Below, piece by piece: positions 1-7,991 of a stretch of 64,000 nt of DNA. A program made the position numbers and the translations under genes. The stretch's first letter is position 1. The number at the start of each line of letters is the position of its first letter. Source of the DNA: JAAZZIT01 sp964480525 (GTDB lineage: Bacteria; Bacillota; Clostridia; Oscillospirales; Ruminococcaceae); assembly GCA_964480525.1 (NCBI GenBank), contig CAYZOV010000009.1, positions 3,405-67,404 on the forward strand. The letters run 5' to 3'. A model generated the notes under the pieces. The model did not search any database. It saw only the letters and a program-made list of their open reading frames with translations, and had not been told where the DNA came from.

Positions 1-525
1 TCGAATATCGTAATTTCACTATTAAAAAATGTTATACCAAAGGCTGTGCGTTTGCCGTGCTATATCGTAATCATAGCAGGCTTTGTAACGGCTGTGGAGC
101 TACTTTTAAAGGCGTACATTCCGTCGCTTCATTCGGCTTTGGGAATATTTTTGCCACTTATCACGGTAAACTGTATTATTCTTGGTAGAGCCGAGGTTTT
201 TGCGGGGAAAAACAAGGTTTTGCCGTCAATTTGCGACGCTTTGGGAATGGGTTTGGGATTTACCTTTGCTTTGTTTTTAATGGGTTCGGTGCGTGAAATT
301 TTCGGGTCGGGGCAATGGTTTGGTATTCAAATTATTCCCGAAAGCGTGCCTGCAATGTCGATTTTCATTATGCCGGCAGGAGGATTTTTCGTGCTTGGTG
401 TAATTATCGCCGTTGTAAATAAAATCGCAAACAAAAAACCACCGCAGGAGATAAGCTGTCATAATTGCCCGAACAGCAAAAACTGTTCAAAGGCGAAAAT
501 GACAAGCTGCGAAAAAGAAAGTTAA
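1..525 (+). CDS. rnfE: RnfE, electron transport complex subunit E (5' end outside window)
   Basis: Integral membrane subunit of the ion-pumping ferredoxin:NAD+ oxidoreductase Rnf. The reading frame is open from base 1, starting S-N-I-V-I-S-L-L-K-N, so the first residues are missing and the GTG at 46 is internal. The visible 174 residues show the RnfE core: hydrophobic helices, the conserved V-N-C-I-I-L-G-R segment (this Cys is thought to help hold an Fe-S cluster between RnfA and RnfE) and a G-x-G-F-T-F-A-L helix. The protein ends in a soluble Cys-rich tail (C-x2-C-x5-C-x7-C) that could bind metal. It is followed after 12 bp by rnfA, in the clostridial E-A-B order, so co-transcription is very likely. 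Identity is firm; the role of the tail is inference. Confidence 0.95.
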   Translation, partial: SNIVISLLKNVIPKAVRLPCYIVIIAGFVTAVELLLKAYIPSLHSALGIFLPLITVNCIILGRAEVFAGKNKVLPSICDALGMGLGFTFALFLMGSVREIFGSGQWFGIQIIPESVPAMSIFIMPAGGFFVLGVIIAVVNKIANKKPPQEISCHNCPNSKNCSKAKMTSCEKES

Positions 526-537
526 GGAGGGATTTCG

Positions 538-1116
538 TTGAAAGAATTAGTAATTTTGATGATTTCAGCCATTTTGGTTGATAATATCGTTTTGTCGCAG
601 TTTAACGGAATTTGTCCGTTTTTGGGGGTTTCCAAAAAAATGCAAAATGCCGTGGGTATGGGTGCGGCGGTAATTTTCGTGCTGGTGTGTGCGGCGGCGG
701 TTACATACCCTGTGTACCATTATTTGCTGGTGCCGATGGGCGTTGAGTATCTTAAAACCATTGCGTTTATTCTGATTATCGCACTTTTTGTACAGCTTGT
801 GGAAATAGCTCTGAAAAAGCTTTTGCCACCGCTTTACAAGGCGCTGGGAGTGTATTTGCCGCTTATTACGACAAACTGTGCGGTTTTGGGCGTGACGATT
901 ACAAACATTGACGAAAACTACGGCTTTGTGGCGTCGCTTGTGAACGCTCTGGGAATCGGCGTAGGGTTTACGTTGGCTTTGTTGCTGTTTTCCGGGGTGC
1001 GTCAGCGAATCGAACATTCAGATATTCCCGAAACTTTCAAGGGCGTTCCTGCCACGCTTATCGCCGCGTCTATCGTTTCCATAAGTTTTATGGGATTTTC
1101 GGGACTTTTTGCATAA
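538..1116 (+). CDS. rnfA: RnfA, electron transport complex subunit A
   Basis: Membrane subunit paired with RnfE in the Rnf complex, 192 residues, the usual family length. It starts at TTG 538, just after an AAGGAGG Shine-Dalgarno at 524-530 that overlaps the rnfE stop. About six transmembrane helices are visible. The family motifs N-G-I-C-P-F-L-G-V-S-K-K near residue 25 and T-T-N-C-A-V-L-G-V-T are intact; their cysteines lie in the inverted-repeat halves of the fold and are proposed Fe-S ligands. The gene sits 12 bp after rnfE and 16 bp before rnfB. No oddities apart from the TTG start, which is common in this window. Confidence 0.96.
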   Translation: MKELVILMISAILVDNIVLSQFNGICPFLGVSKKMQNAVGMGAAVIFVLVCAAAVTYPVYHYLLVPMGVEYLKTIAFILIIALFVQLVEIALKKLLPPLYKALGVYLPLITTNCAVLGVTITNIDENYGFVASLVNALGIGVGFTLALLLFSGVRQRIEHSDIPETFKGVPATLIAASIVSISFMGFSGLFA

Positions 1117-1132
1117 AGGGGGTTAATTAAAT

Positions 1133-1909
1133 ATGGAAATTCTACTTCCCGTTGTTGTGTTTGGAGTAATCGGCGCTTTGGCAGGTGTTTTGCTGACGGT
1201 TGCGTCAAAGGTTTTTGCGGTTATGGCGGACGAAAAGTTGGAAAAACTGCAAGAAAGCCTGCCACAAATTAACTGCGGTGCGTGTGGTTTTTCGGGTTGC
1301 AACGACTATGCCGAAGCTGTTCTGAACGGCGAAGCTTGTAATTTGTGCAAGGCGGGCGGAAACGAAGTTTCAAAAAAATTGTCGGAAATTATGGGCGTTT
1401 CGGCTGATGAAGTCGTGGAGTTAAAAGCGTTTGTGAAATGCGGCGGCGACTGTAATAAAGCAAATTTGAAATACACCTTTGACGGGGTGCCGTCGTGCAA
1501 GGCGTCAAACAGATTTTTTAACGGCTCAAAGTCCTGTACCAACGGCTGTCTGGGGTACGGCGACTGCGCGTCGGTGTGCGAAAAGAACGCCATTTGCATT
1601 GTTGACGGGGTGGCTGTTGTAAATGCCGAAAAATGCGTCGGGTGCGGACTTTGCGCAAAGGCGTGTCCCAACAATCTTATAATTTTAAGACCGAAAAACC
1701 AAAAAATCGACGTGAAATGTTCTTCGACGGACATGGGCAAAGTTACAAGGACGGTTTGCACGGGCGGTTGTATCGGTTGTAAAATGTGCGAGAAAAAATG
1801 CCCGTTCGGTGCGATTAAGGTTGAAAACAACGTTGCAAAAATTGATTATTCAAAATGCAAAAACTGCGGGCTTTGCAAAGAGGTTTGCAAGGTCGGGTGC
1901 ATTTGCTAA
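1133..1909 (+). CDS. rnfB: RnfB, electron transport complex ferredoxin subunit B
   Basis: Cytoplasmic Fe-S subunit that takes electrons from ferredoxin into the Rnf complex; 258 residues. There is one N-terminal membrane helix (about residues 4-26), then the RnfB-specific cluster motif C-G-A-C-G-F-S-G-C with a further C-N-L-C. After these come a C-T-N-G-C-L-G-Y-G-D-C-A-S-V-C stretch and three ferredoxin-type quartets, C-V-G-C-G-L-C-A-K-A-C, C-I-G-C-K-M-C-E-K-K-C and C-K-N-C-G-L-C-K-E-V-C. The C-terminal half could therefore hold about four [4Fe-4S] clusters, more than the two in proteobacterial RnfB. The ATG at 1133 follows an AAAGGGGG sequence. It is the last gene of the rnf operon, with a terminator directly behind it. 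Confidence 0.96.
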   Translation: MEILLPVVVFGVIGALAGVLLTVASKVFAVMADEKLEKLQESLPQINCGACGFSGCNDYAEAVLNGEACNLCKAGGNEVSKKLSEIMGVSADEVVELKAFVKCGGDCNKANLKYTFDGVPSCKASNRFFNGSKSCTNGCLGYGDCASVCEKNAICIVDGVAVVNAEKCVGCGLCAKACPNNLIILRPKNQKIDVKCSSTDMGKVTRTVCTGGCIGCKMCEKKCPFGAIKVENNVAKIDYSKCKNCGLCKEVCKVGCIC

Positions 1910-1913
1910 GTAA

Positions 1914-1946
1914 AAGGGTCTGCCTTTGGGCAGGCTCTTTTTTGTA
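1914..1946 (+). terminator. Rho-independent terminator of the rnf operon
   Basis: A hairpin with stem GGTCTGCC / GGCAGGCTC (one or two G-U pairs) and a TTTG loop is followed by a run of T. It starts five bases after the rnfB stop. Confidence 0.9.
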
Positions 1947-2115
1947 CAAAAAACCGCCCTTTCGTGAAACCGTTTTCATGCAAAATTTACACTAAGTATA
2001 CTATTTAAATAGTATATTCAATGAAACAATCTCTCTTTTGGTTATAAATCATGTAAAAAAATCTGAATTTAGGTAATTTTCACAAAAAAATCTCAACTTA
2101 AACGTTTACGACTTC
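1947..2115. other. Gene-free upstream region with a 20-bp palindrome
   Basis: No ORF of substance is visible. Bases 1997-2016 form the perfect palindrome TATACTATTTAAATAGTATA, the sort of site bound by a dimeric regulator. It lies about 100 bp upstream of the -35 box of the transporter operon. The rest is AT-rich with no recognisable RNA motif. Confidence 0.5.
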
Positions 2116-2144
2116 TTGACATAAAGAGCTTTATTTGGTATAAT
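2116..2144 (+). promoter_or_regulatory. Consensus sigma-A promoter of the transporter operon
   Basis: TTGACA (2116-2121), a 17-bp spacer and TATAAT (2139-2144), a perfect match to the housekeeping consensus. Transcription would begin near 2151, giving an untranslated leader of about 215 nt before the first ATPase gene. The leader holds no riboswitch I recognise. Confidence 0.9.
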
Positions 2145-2331
2145 TATCATTAGCATAATGTCACTATATGCCTATTTTGTTGTAGTATTTAATAAAAAAT
2201 ATACCTCTGTGTTAGTGGTTTTATACAAAAAACACAATATGTTGTTACAAAACGACAAAAAATCACAAGATATAGGTTTTTTGAGTATTTTGCACAAAAG
2301 AGTTGAAAAAAATTATGCTTTATCCCAATAA

Positions 2332-2350
2332 ACACAACCGACGGTTGTGT
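2332..2350 (+). promoter_or_regulatory. Inverted repeat just before the Shine-Dalgarno of the first ATPase gene
   Basis: A 19-base palindrome, ACACAACCG-A-CGGTTGTGT, ends four bases before the CAGGAG ribosome site (2354-2359). In RNA it is a tight hairpin that could gate translation; in DNA it could be an operator. Function is not shown by sequence. Confidence 0.5.
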
Positions 2351-2367
2351 GGTCAGGAGTTTAACTT

Positions 2368-3048
2368 ATGGGTGAAATAATTTTATCTACAAATGGACTT
2401 TGCAGGGATTTTAAAATAGGTGACGGAAGTGTAGTTCACGCTTTGAAAGATATTAACATTGAAATCGAAAAAGGAACGTTGACGATTTTGCGAGGTAGGT
2501 CGGGAAGCGGTAAAACAACCCTGATTAACATTTTGGGGGCGCTTGACAAGCCCACAGCCGGAAGCGTTACGTTTGAGGGGCAGGACATAACGGTTTTGTC
2601 CGAGAAAAAACGTGACGAACTCAGGCGGTACAAAATGGCGTTTGTGTTCCAGTCGGTTGCGTTAATTTCAAGTATGACGGCATACGAAAACGTGGAGTTC
2701 GGGTTAAGACTTTCAAAAATCAAGTACGATATGCGTGCAAAACGTGCCAAAGAAGTTTTGAAAAACGTCGGACTTGAAAAGCGAATGTACCACAGACCCG
2801 GCGAAATGTCGGGCGGCGAACAGCAAAGGGTGGCAATAGCCAGAGCCATTGCTCACAACCCCGTGCTGGTGTTTGCCGACGAACCGACGGCGGAACTTGA
2901 CACAACGACTTCGTTACATATTGTAAAACTTTTCAAAGAACTTGTGGCTGATTACGGAATGACAATCGTTATGACAACGCACGACCCAAGTATGATTGAC
3001 ATTGCCGATAAAGTTTACACTTTAGAGGACGGTGAGATTGTTGAGTAG
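2368..3048 (+). CDS. ABC transporter ATPase, LolD/MacB (o228) family
   Basis: Nucleotide-binding subunit of an ABC transporter, 226 residues and single domain. Walker A G-R-S-G-S-G-K-T-T is at 43-51, the Q-loop Gln near 95, the signature M-S-G-G-E-Q-Q-R at 147-154, Walker B ends F-A-D-E-P-T, and the H-loop is T-T-H-D. The L-S-G/M-S-G-G-E-Q-Q-R-V-A-I-A-R-A pattern and small size place it with LolD/MacB/FtsE-like ATPases rather than MalK/MsmX. A LolD-type ATPase normally works with a MacB/FtsX-type permease, but none follows here; the downstream permeases are MalFG-type. It is first in the operon after a leader of about 215 nt, and its end overlaps the next ATPase gene. The partner permease is unknown. 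Confidence 0.93.
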   Translation: MGEIILSTNGLCRDFKIGDGSVVHALKDINIEIEKGTLTILRGRSGSGKTTLINILGALDKPTAGSVTFEGQDITVLSEKKRDELRRYKMAFVFQSVALISSMTAYENVEFGLRLSKIKYDMRAKRAKEVLKNVGLEKRMYHRPGEMSGGEQQRVAIARAIAHNPVLVFADEPTAELDTTTSLHIVKLFKELVADYGMTIVMTTHDPSMIDIADKVYTLEDGEIVE

Positions 3049-3973
3049 TGAGGGTGTTGAAAAAATTAACGACGACGTAATGATAAGTTGCGACAATCTT
3101 GTTAAAATTTATAAAACCTCTGAAATTGAGGTTGTGGCGTTGCAGGGACTTGACCTTGAAATTAAAAAAGGCGAACTTATGGCAATTGTGGGAAATTCGG
3201 GAAGCGGAAAATCCACACTTTTGAATATGCTCGGCGGTCTTGACAAGCCAAGTGCGGGAAGTTTGTACGTTGACGGAAAAAATCTTTTGAAGTTTTCCGA
3301 CAAGGATTATATGGATTACAAGAGGAATACGGTGGGATTTGTGTGGCAAAACAACGCCCGTAACCTTATACCGTATCTGACGGCGGTTCAGAATGTGGAA
3401 ATGCCAATGCTTTTAAAAGGCACAAAGGCACGACGGCAACGTGCGGAAGAACTTCTTGACAAGGTGGGGTTATCTCACAGAAAAAATTCAAAACTTGACC
3501 AAATGTCGGGCGGCGAACAGCAAAGGGTGGCAATAGCGATTGCCCTTGCTAACAACCCGAAGCTTTTATTGGCTGACGAACCGACGGGGTCGGTTGATAC
3601 AAAAACATCAAAAGCGATTCTGGAAATATTCAAGGAACTTAACCGAACAGAGGGGCTTACTATTGTAATTGTTACCCACGACGTTAAGCTTGCGAGGGAC
3701 ATTGACAGAGTTGTTGCGATAAGGGACGGAAGAACTTCGTCGGAAATTATCCGAAAGAAATCTTACGTTGAGGAACTTAACGAACTTGGCAAAATTGTTC
3801 AGGTTGAGGACGAAAGCGAAACGGTTCACGAAGAACTGGTGGTTCTTGACAAGACGGGCAGAGTTCAGATTCCGAAAGAATACCTTGACGCTCTGGGAAT
3901 GAAGGGCGGAGAAAAGGTGAGAGCTGAACTTGACGAGGAAAATAAGAAAATTCTTATTTTCAAGTCGGACTAA
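3038..3973 (+). CDS. ABC ATPase (LolD/MacB family) with C-terminal AbrB-type domain
   Basis: Second ATPase of the pair, about 311 residues. It has Walker A G-N-S-G-S-G-K-S-T, signature M-S-G-G-E-Q-Q-R, Walker B L-L-L-A-D-E-P-T and H-loop V-T-H-D. After the ATPase core (to about residue 225) comes an acidic linker and then a tail of about 45 residues reading D-K-T-G-R-V-Q-I-P-K-E ... L-G-M-K-G-G-E-K-V. That is the pattern of the AbrB/SpoVT swapped-hairpin fold, usually a DNA-binding dimer in transition-state regulators. The start overlaps the previous gene: TTG 3038 is eight bases after AGAGGA; GTG 3032 and TTG 3041 are alternatives. The fusion could mediate dimerisation or local autoregulation; both ideas are inference. 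Confidence 0.9.
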   Translation: MLSSEGVEKINDDVMISCDNLVKIYKTSEIEVVALQGLDLEIKKGELMAIVGNSGSGKSTLLNMLGGLDKPSAGSLYVDGKNLLKFSDKDYMDYKRNTVGFVWQNNARNLIPYLTAVQNVEMPMLLKGTKARRQRAEELLDKVGLSHRKNSKLDQMSGGEQQRVAIAIALANNPKLLLADEPTGSVDTKTSKAILEIFKELNRTEGLTIVIVTHDVKLARDIDRVVAIRDGRTSSEIIRKKSYVEELNELGKIVQVEDESETVHEELVVLDKTGRVQIPKEYLDALGMKGGEKVRAELDEENKKILIFKSD

Positions 3974-4016
3974 GGCTTGTTAAACAACGTTATTACCCGT
4001 TTGGGAAATATAGAAA

Positions 4017-4039
4017 CTCTTTAAAAGCTTTTTAAAGAG
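4017..4039 (+). promoter_or_regulatory. Hairpin in the leader of the solute-binding protein gene
   Basis: Ten-base arms CTCTTTAAAA / TTTTAAAGAG around a GCT loop lie between the second ATPase gene and the binding-protein gene. There is no T-run behind it, so it is more likely an mRNA processing or stability element than a terminator. It may help set higher expression of the binding protein than of the ATPases. Confidence 0.45.
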
Positions 4040-4064
4040 GAATACTTTGGAAAGGTGGATAAAT

Positions 4065-7010
4065 GTGAAAGACACAAAGTTTAAGCGACTTATATCACTT
4101 GCGGCGGCAGTGACTATAGCTTTTACTACTGCTCCTGCAGCGTTTGCTGACGCAATATCGTCAGATGAATCCACGACTGTTGCAGGAACAACCGATAGCG
4201 ACGATGTTATCACTGCCGATAGTATCGACGCTTCAAACCGAGAAAACACTTACAGTGCTTATCTCAACAGACATCAGAACGACGCCAGACCTGACGACGA
4301 AATTACTGTCTACGGTAAAGATTATCTGGCAGACGCCGAAACAAACGGCGCAGAACTTTCGGTAGAAACGGTTGACGGGGTTGAAAATGTTCTTAAATGG
4401 GCAAACCAGTCCGGTCAGGTTTCGTTTGAAGTGGAAGTTAAAACAGCAGGTCTTTATTGTATCGAAGCAAACTATGAAGCACTTGCGGGAACAGCAAACT
4501 TTATCGAATTTGCTGTGGCTATTAACGGCGAAATCCCGTACACAACCGCTTCAAGAGTTACGCTCCCAAAGGTTTGGGTGAACAAGAGCGAAATTAAGCA
4601 GGACGTTCACGACAACGATATCAGACCGGGACAGATTGAACTTGTCAAGTGGCAGACAGGCTCGTTCAAGGATATTGACGGTCTTAAAAACGAACCTCTT
4701 GCATTTTACTTTGAAGCAGGTAAAAACACAATTACGATAAGCTCTGACAAGGCGACTTTTGCTCTTAACTATTTAAAACTTTACAACGAAAAGGAAATAG
4801 CAGAGTACGTTAAGCCGTCCGAATCGGAACTTTCGACAATTTCAAACCAGAAAATCGTGCTTGAGGGTGAGGACGCTGATTATAAAAACGACAGAACTCT
4901 TTACCCGACGTCTGACAGAACTTCTTACCTAACTTCACCGTCAGACCCGACAAAGCAGAGATATAACACAATCGGTAAAGATACATGGAATCAGGCAACA
5001 CAGGCTATTACATGGGAATTTACAGTTGAACAGTCGGGTTATTACAAACTGGGAATCCGTGCAAGACAGGATTCAATGAGAGGTTTGTACTCTAACAGAC
5101 GTGTGTACATTGACGGGGTTGTTCCGAACAAGGAATCAAACCAGATTAAGTTTATGTACGACACGGACTGGGACGTGGTTTATCCGCAGGACGCAAACGG
5201 CGACCCGATTTACTATTATCTCGAAGCGGGAACACACCAGATTACACTTGAAGCTGTTCCGGGTGAAATCGGCGAAATCATGGACGAAGTTGAGGACATT
5301 GTTTACAACATCAACGTTTATTACAGAAAAATCCGTGGTATAACAGGTCCTTCGCCTGACGAATACACCGATTACAAGATTGACAAGTCAATTCCTGAAA
5401 TCGTAGACGATTTTAAATATTACAGCAAACGTCTTAGAGAAATTCAGGCAAAGATTGAAGAACTTTCGGGTTCAAGCGGTTCCGAAGCTGTTACACTTGA
5501 CAAAATGGCAATCGTTCTTGACAAGTGTACCGAAAGAACATACAGAATCCCTTCAATGCTTTCACAGATTAAGGATAACGTAACTTCGGTTTCGTCTTGG
5601 ATGCAGACATACAGAGGTCAGGCGCTTGAACTCGACCTTATGGAATTTACTTCGGCTGACGTTGAATTTACTTCAACCGACAAGGGATTCTTTGCTTCAC
5701 TTGCTTTCGGATTCAAGTCGTTTATCGGCTCGTTCTTTGAAGATTATAACTCACTTTCCGAAGAAAGCGAACAGTCGCTTACAGTTTGGGTTTCACTCGG
5801 ACGTGACCAAGCACAGGTTATTAAACAGCTTGTTGACAACGAATTTAACGCAACCTCTGACGTAAAGGCTTCGATTAACCTTGTACAGGGCGGTATCGTT
5901 GAAGCAACACTCGCAGGCAAAGGTCCTGACGTCGCACTCTTTATCGGCGGCGACTTCCCTATCCAGCTTGCTGCAAGAGGTGTTTTGACAGACTTGACGC
6001 AGTTTGCTGATTATGAAGATTCTATCAAAAACTTTACAAGCACCGCAACAACACTTTACACATACAACGACGGAGTTTACGGACTTCCGGTCAGCCAGAC
6101 ATTCCCAATGATGTTCTACCGCAAGGATATTTTGGAAAGTTACGGAATCGACGCTGAGGAAGATTTGCAGACTTGGGACGGATTTATTGAGGTTCTCCCA
6201 ATTCTCCAGAGAAACTACATGGCGGCAGGTCTTGTTCTTCAGGCTAATATCGTTACAAACGGCGTAACAACCGTTCCGACAACAACCGAAGCAGGTAACA
6301 CTTTCGCAACACTTCTTCTCCAGAGAGGTGTAAACTTCTATAACGAAGATAAGACAGCGACAAACTTTGACAGTCAGGACGCTATCGAAGCATTTGAAAT
6401 GTGGACAAAGTTCTATACAACATACAACTTTGAACAGACATACGACCCGTTCTCAAGATTCAGAACAGGAGATATGCCAATCGTTATCAACGGCTATACT
6501 TTCTTCAACCAGCTTTCTGTAGCTGCTCCTGAAATTAAGGGCTGTTGGGACTTTATGCAGATTCCGGGTACCGTTCAGGCAGACGGAACAATAAGCCACG
6601 CTTCGTGTTCGGGCGGTTCGGGTGCGATTATTTTCTCGGATTGCGAAAATCAGGAAGCCGCTTGGGAATTTATCAAGTGGTTTACCGAAACCGAAACACA
6701 GGTTAACTACGCAAACGACATCGAAGCTCTTATGGGTACAATGGGACGTTTCGACACGGCAAACATCGAAGCTCTTAAACAGCTTTCATGGTCGGGAAGC
6801 GAACTTGAAAAACTTCTTTCACAGCTTAACGAACAGGTTGAAATTCCAATCATTCCTGCAACATACGCTGTAACGAGAAACCTCACGAACGCTTTCAGAA
6901 CTGTTGTAAACGAAGCTGAAAACCCACGAGATACACTTATTTGGTACAACAAGGACATCAATGCTGAAATTCAACGTAAGCTTGAGGACTTGGGTATGTA
7001 CTATGATTAA
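4065..7010 (+). CDS. Large secreted solute-binding protein with N-terminal sugar-binding-like modules
   Basis: Predicted extracytoplasmic receptor of a carbohydrate ABC importer, 981 residues, about twice the usual size. GTG 4065 is chosen because AAAGGTGG lies six bases upstream and it gives a clean signal peptide (K-D-T-K-F-K-R, hydrophobic core, A-F-A-D cleavage); the in-frame TTG 4047 lacks these. There is no lipobox. Residues of about 55-275 and 285-430 are two beta-rich modules resembling CBM6/35-like jelly rolls. A helical linker follows (about 435-540). Residues of about 565-975 are an extracellular solute-binding family 1 domain (L-T-V-W-V-S, G-K-G-P-D-V, Y-G-L-P-V-S, F-Y-R-K-D). It lies 20 bp before a MalF-type permease. 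A glycan ligand is likely from family knowledge; the exact sugar cannot be told. Confidence 0.9.
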   Translation: MKDTKFKRLISLAAAVTIAFTTAPAAFADAISSDESTTVAGTTDSDDVITADSIDASNRENTYSAYLNRHQNDARPDDEITVYGKDYLADAETNGAELSVETVDGVENVLKWANQSGQVSFEVEVKTAGLYCIEANYEALAGTANFIEFAVAINGEIPYTTASRVTLPKVWVNKSEIKQDVHDNDIRPGQIELVKWQTGSFKDIDGLKNEPLAFYFEAGKNTITISSDKATFALNYLKLYNEKEIAEYVKPSESELSTISNQKIVLEGEDADYKNDRTLYPTSDRTSYLTSPSDPTKQRYNTIGKDTWNQATQAITWEFTVEQSGYYKLGIRARQDSMRGLYSNRRVYIDGVVPNKESNQIKFMYDTDWDVVYPQDANGDPIYYYLEAGTHQITLEAVPGEIGEIMDEVEDIVYNINVYYRKIRGITGPSPDEYTDYKIDKSIPEIVDDFKYYSKRLREIQAKIEELSGSSGSEAVTLDKMAIVLDKCTERTYRIPSMLSQIKDNVTSVSSWMQTYRGQALELDLMEFTSADVEFTSTDKGFFASLAFGFKSFIGSFFEDYNSLSEESEQSLTVWVSLGRDQAQVIKQLVDNEFNATSDVKASINLVQGGIVEATLAGKGPDVALFIGGDFPIQLAARGVLTDLTQFADYEDSIKNFTSTATTLYTYNDGVYGLPVSQTFPMMFYRKDILESYGIDAEEDLQTWDGFIEVLPILQRNYMAAGLVLQANIVTNGVTTVPTTTEAGNTFATLLLQRGVNFYNEDKTATNFDSQDAIEAFEMWTKFYTTYNFEQTYDPFSRFRTGDMPIVINGYTFFNQLSVAAPEIKGCWDFMQIPGTVQADGTISHASCSGGSGAIIFSDCENQEAAWEFIKWFTETETQVNYANDIEALMGTMGRFDTANIEALKQLSWSGSELEKLLSQLNEQVEIPIIPATYAVTRNLTNAFRTVVNEAENPRDTLIWYNKDINAEIQRKLEDLGMYYD

Positions 7011-7030
7011 AGAAAGGGGAGAGATAAAAA

Positions 7031-7975
7031 ATGGCAAAAAAGACAGAATTTGCTGACAAGCCGATTTCCAAAGAAAACAAATGGAAATACACTTGGCACA
7101 TGATGAAACTTAACGCAGGTTGCTACGGACTTCTCGCTCCTTTTATGATTTTGTTTACAATCTTTATCATAATCCCTGTTGTTATTTCTCTGCCAATCGG
7201 TTTTACAAACTTTAATATGGTAGAGTTCCCTAAGTTCGTCGGACTTTCAAACTTCTATACGCTGTTTTTGAACGACGACACATTTATGATTGCTGTTAAA
7301 AATACTCTCGTATTCGCAATCTTTACAGGTCCTTTCAGTTATGTTCTCAGCTTTTTCATTGCTTGGCTCATTAACGAAATGCACCCGAAGCTTAAAACAT
7401 TCTTCACATTTGTGTTCTACGCTCCGTCAATGACGCCGTCGGTTTACATCATCTGGCAGCTTTTCTTGTCAGGCGACTCATACGGCTTCATTAACTCAAT
7501 TCTTCTTGACCTCGGATTTATCAATTCACCACTCCAGTTCTTGACAGACACAAATTACATCTTGACTGTTGTAATTATCGTTCAGCTCTGGATTTCGATG
7601 GGTGCAGGCTTCCTTGCTATCCGCGCAGGTTTCCAGAACATTGACAAATCCATGTACGAAGCAGGCGCTATTGAGGGAATTAAAAACAGATGGCAGGAAC
7701 TTTTCCTCATCACAATTCCGTCAATGGGTCCACAGCTTTTGTTCGCTGCCGTTATGCAGATTTCAGCGGCGTTCACCGTAGGTGCTGTCGGTCAGGCTCT
7801 TGTAGGTCTTCCGTCAACAGACTATGCGGCTCACACAATTATGAACCACGCAACAGACTATGGTACTATCCGTTACGAAATGGGTTACGCTTGTGCAATC
7901 TGTTTCATCTTGTTCGTTGCAATGCTCCTTGCAAACAAGCTTATTACTTGGTTGCTTGGCAAATATCTTGACTAA
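7031..7975 (+). CDS. Sugar ABC transporter permease, MalF type (first pair)
   Basis: Inner-membrane permease of the CUT1/MalF class, 314 residues with about six transmembrane helices. The cytoplasmic EAA loop that contacts the ATPase is clear near residue 216: E-A-G-A-I-E-G-I-K-N-R-W-Q-E-L-F-L-I-T-I-P. It starts at ATG 7031, behind AAAGGGGAG, 20 bp after the binding-protein gene, and is followed 16 bp later by its MalG partner. No ATPase of the MalK/MsmX type is encoded nearby, so the pair must use either a shared ATPase from elsewhere in the genome or the LolD-like pair at the head of this operon. Confidence 0.94.
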   Translation: MAKKTEFADKPISKENKWKYTWHMMKLNAGCYGLLAPFMILFTIFIIIPVVISLPIGFTNFNMVEFPKFVGLSNFYTLFLNDDTFMIAVKNTLVFAIFTGPFSYVLSFFIAWLINEMHPKLKTFFTFVFYAPSMTPSVYIIWQLFLSGDSYGFINSILLDLGFINSPLQFLTDTNYILTVVIIVQLWISMGAGFLAIRAGFQNIDKSMYEAGAIEGIKNRWQELFLITIPSMGPQLLFAAVMQISAAFTVGAVGQALVGLPSTDYAAHTIMNHATDYGTIRYEMGYACAICFILFVAMLLANKLITWLLGKYLD

Positions 7976-7991
7976 GGGGGGAAAAAACGAA

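Noticed and set aside
2368..3973. Complete LolD/MacB-type export system
   Set aside because: No MacB/FtsX/LolC-type permease or periplasmic adaptor gene is adjacent; the next genes are a binding protein and MalFG permeases.
7860..7991. N-terminal extension of the first MalG permease
   Set aside because: It overlaps the MalF gene, has no ribosome site, and ATG 7992 has a strong one and a normal protein length.
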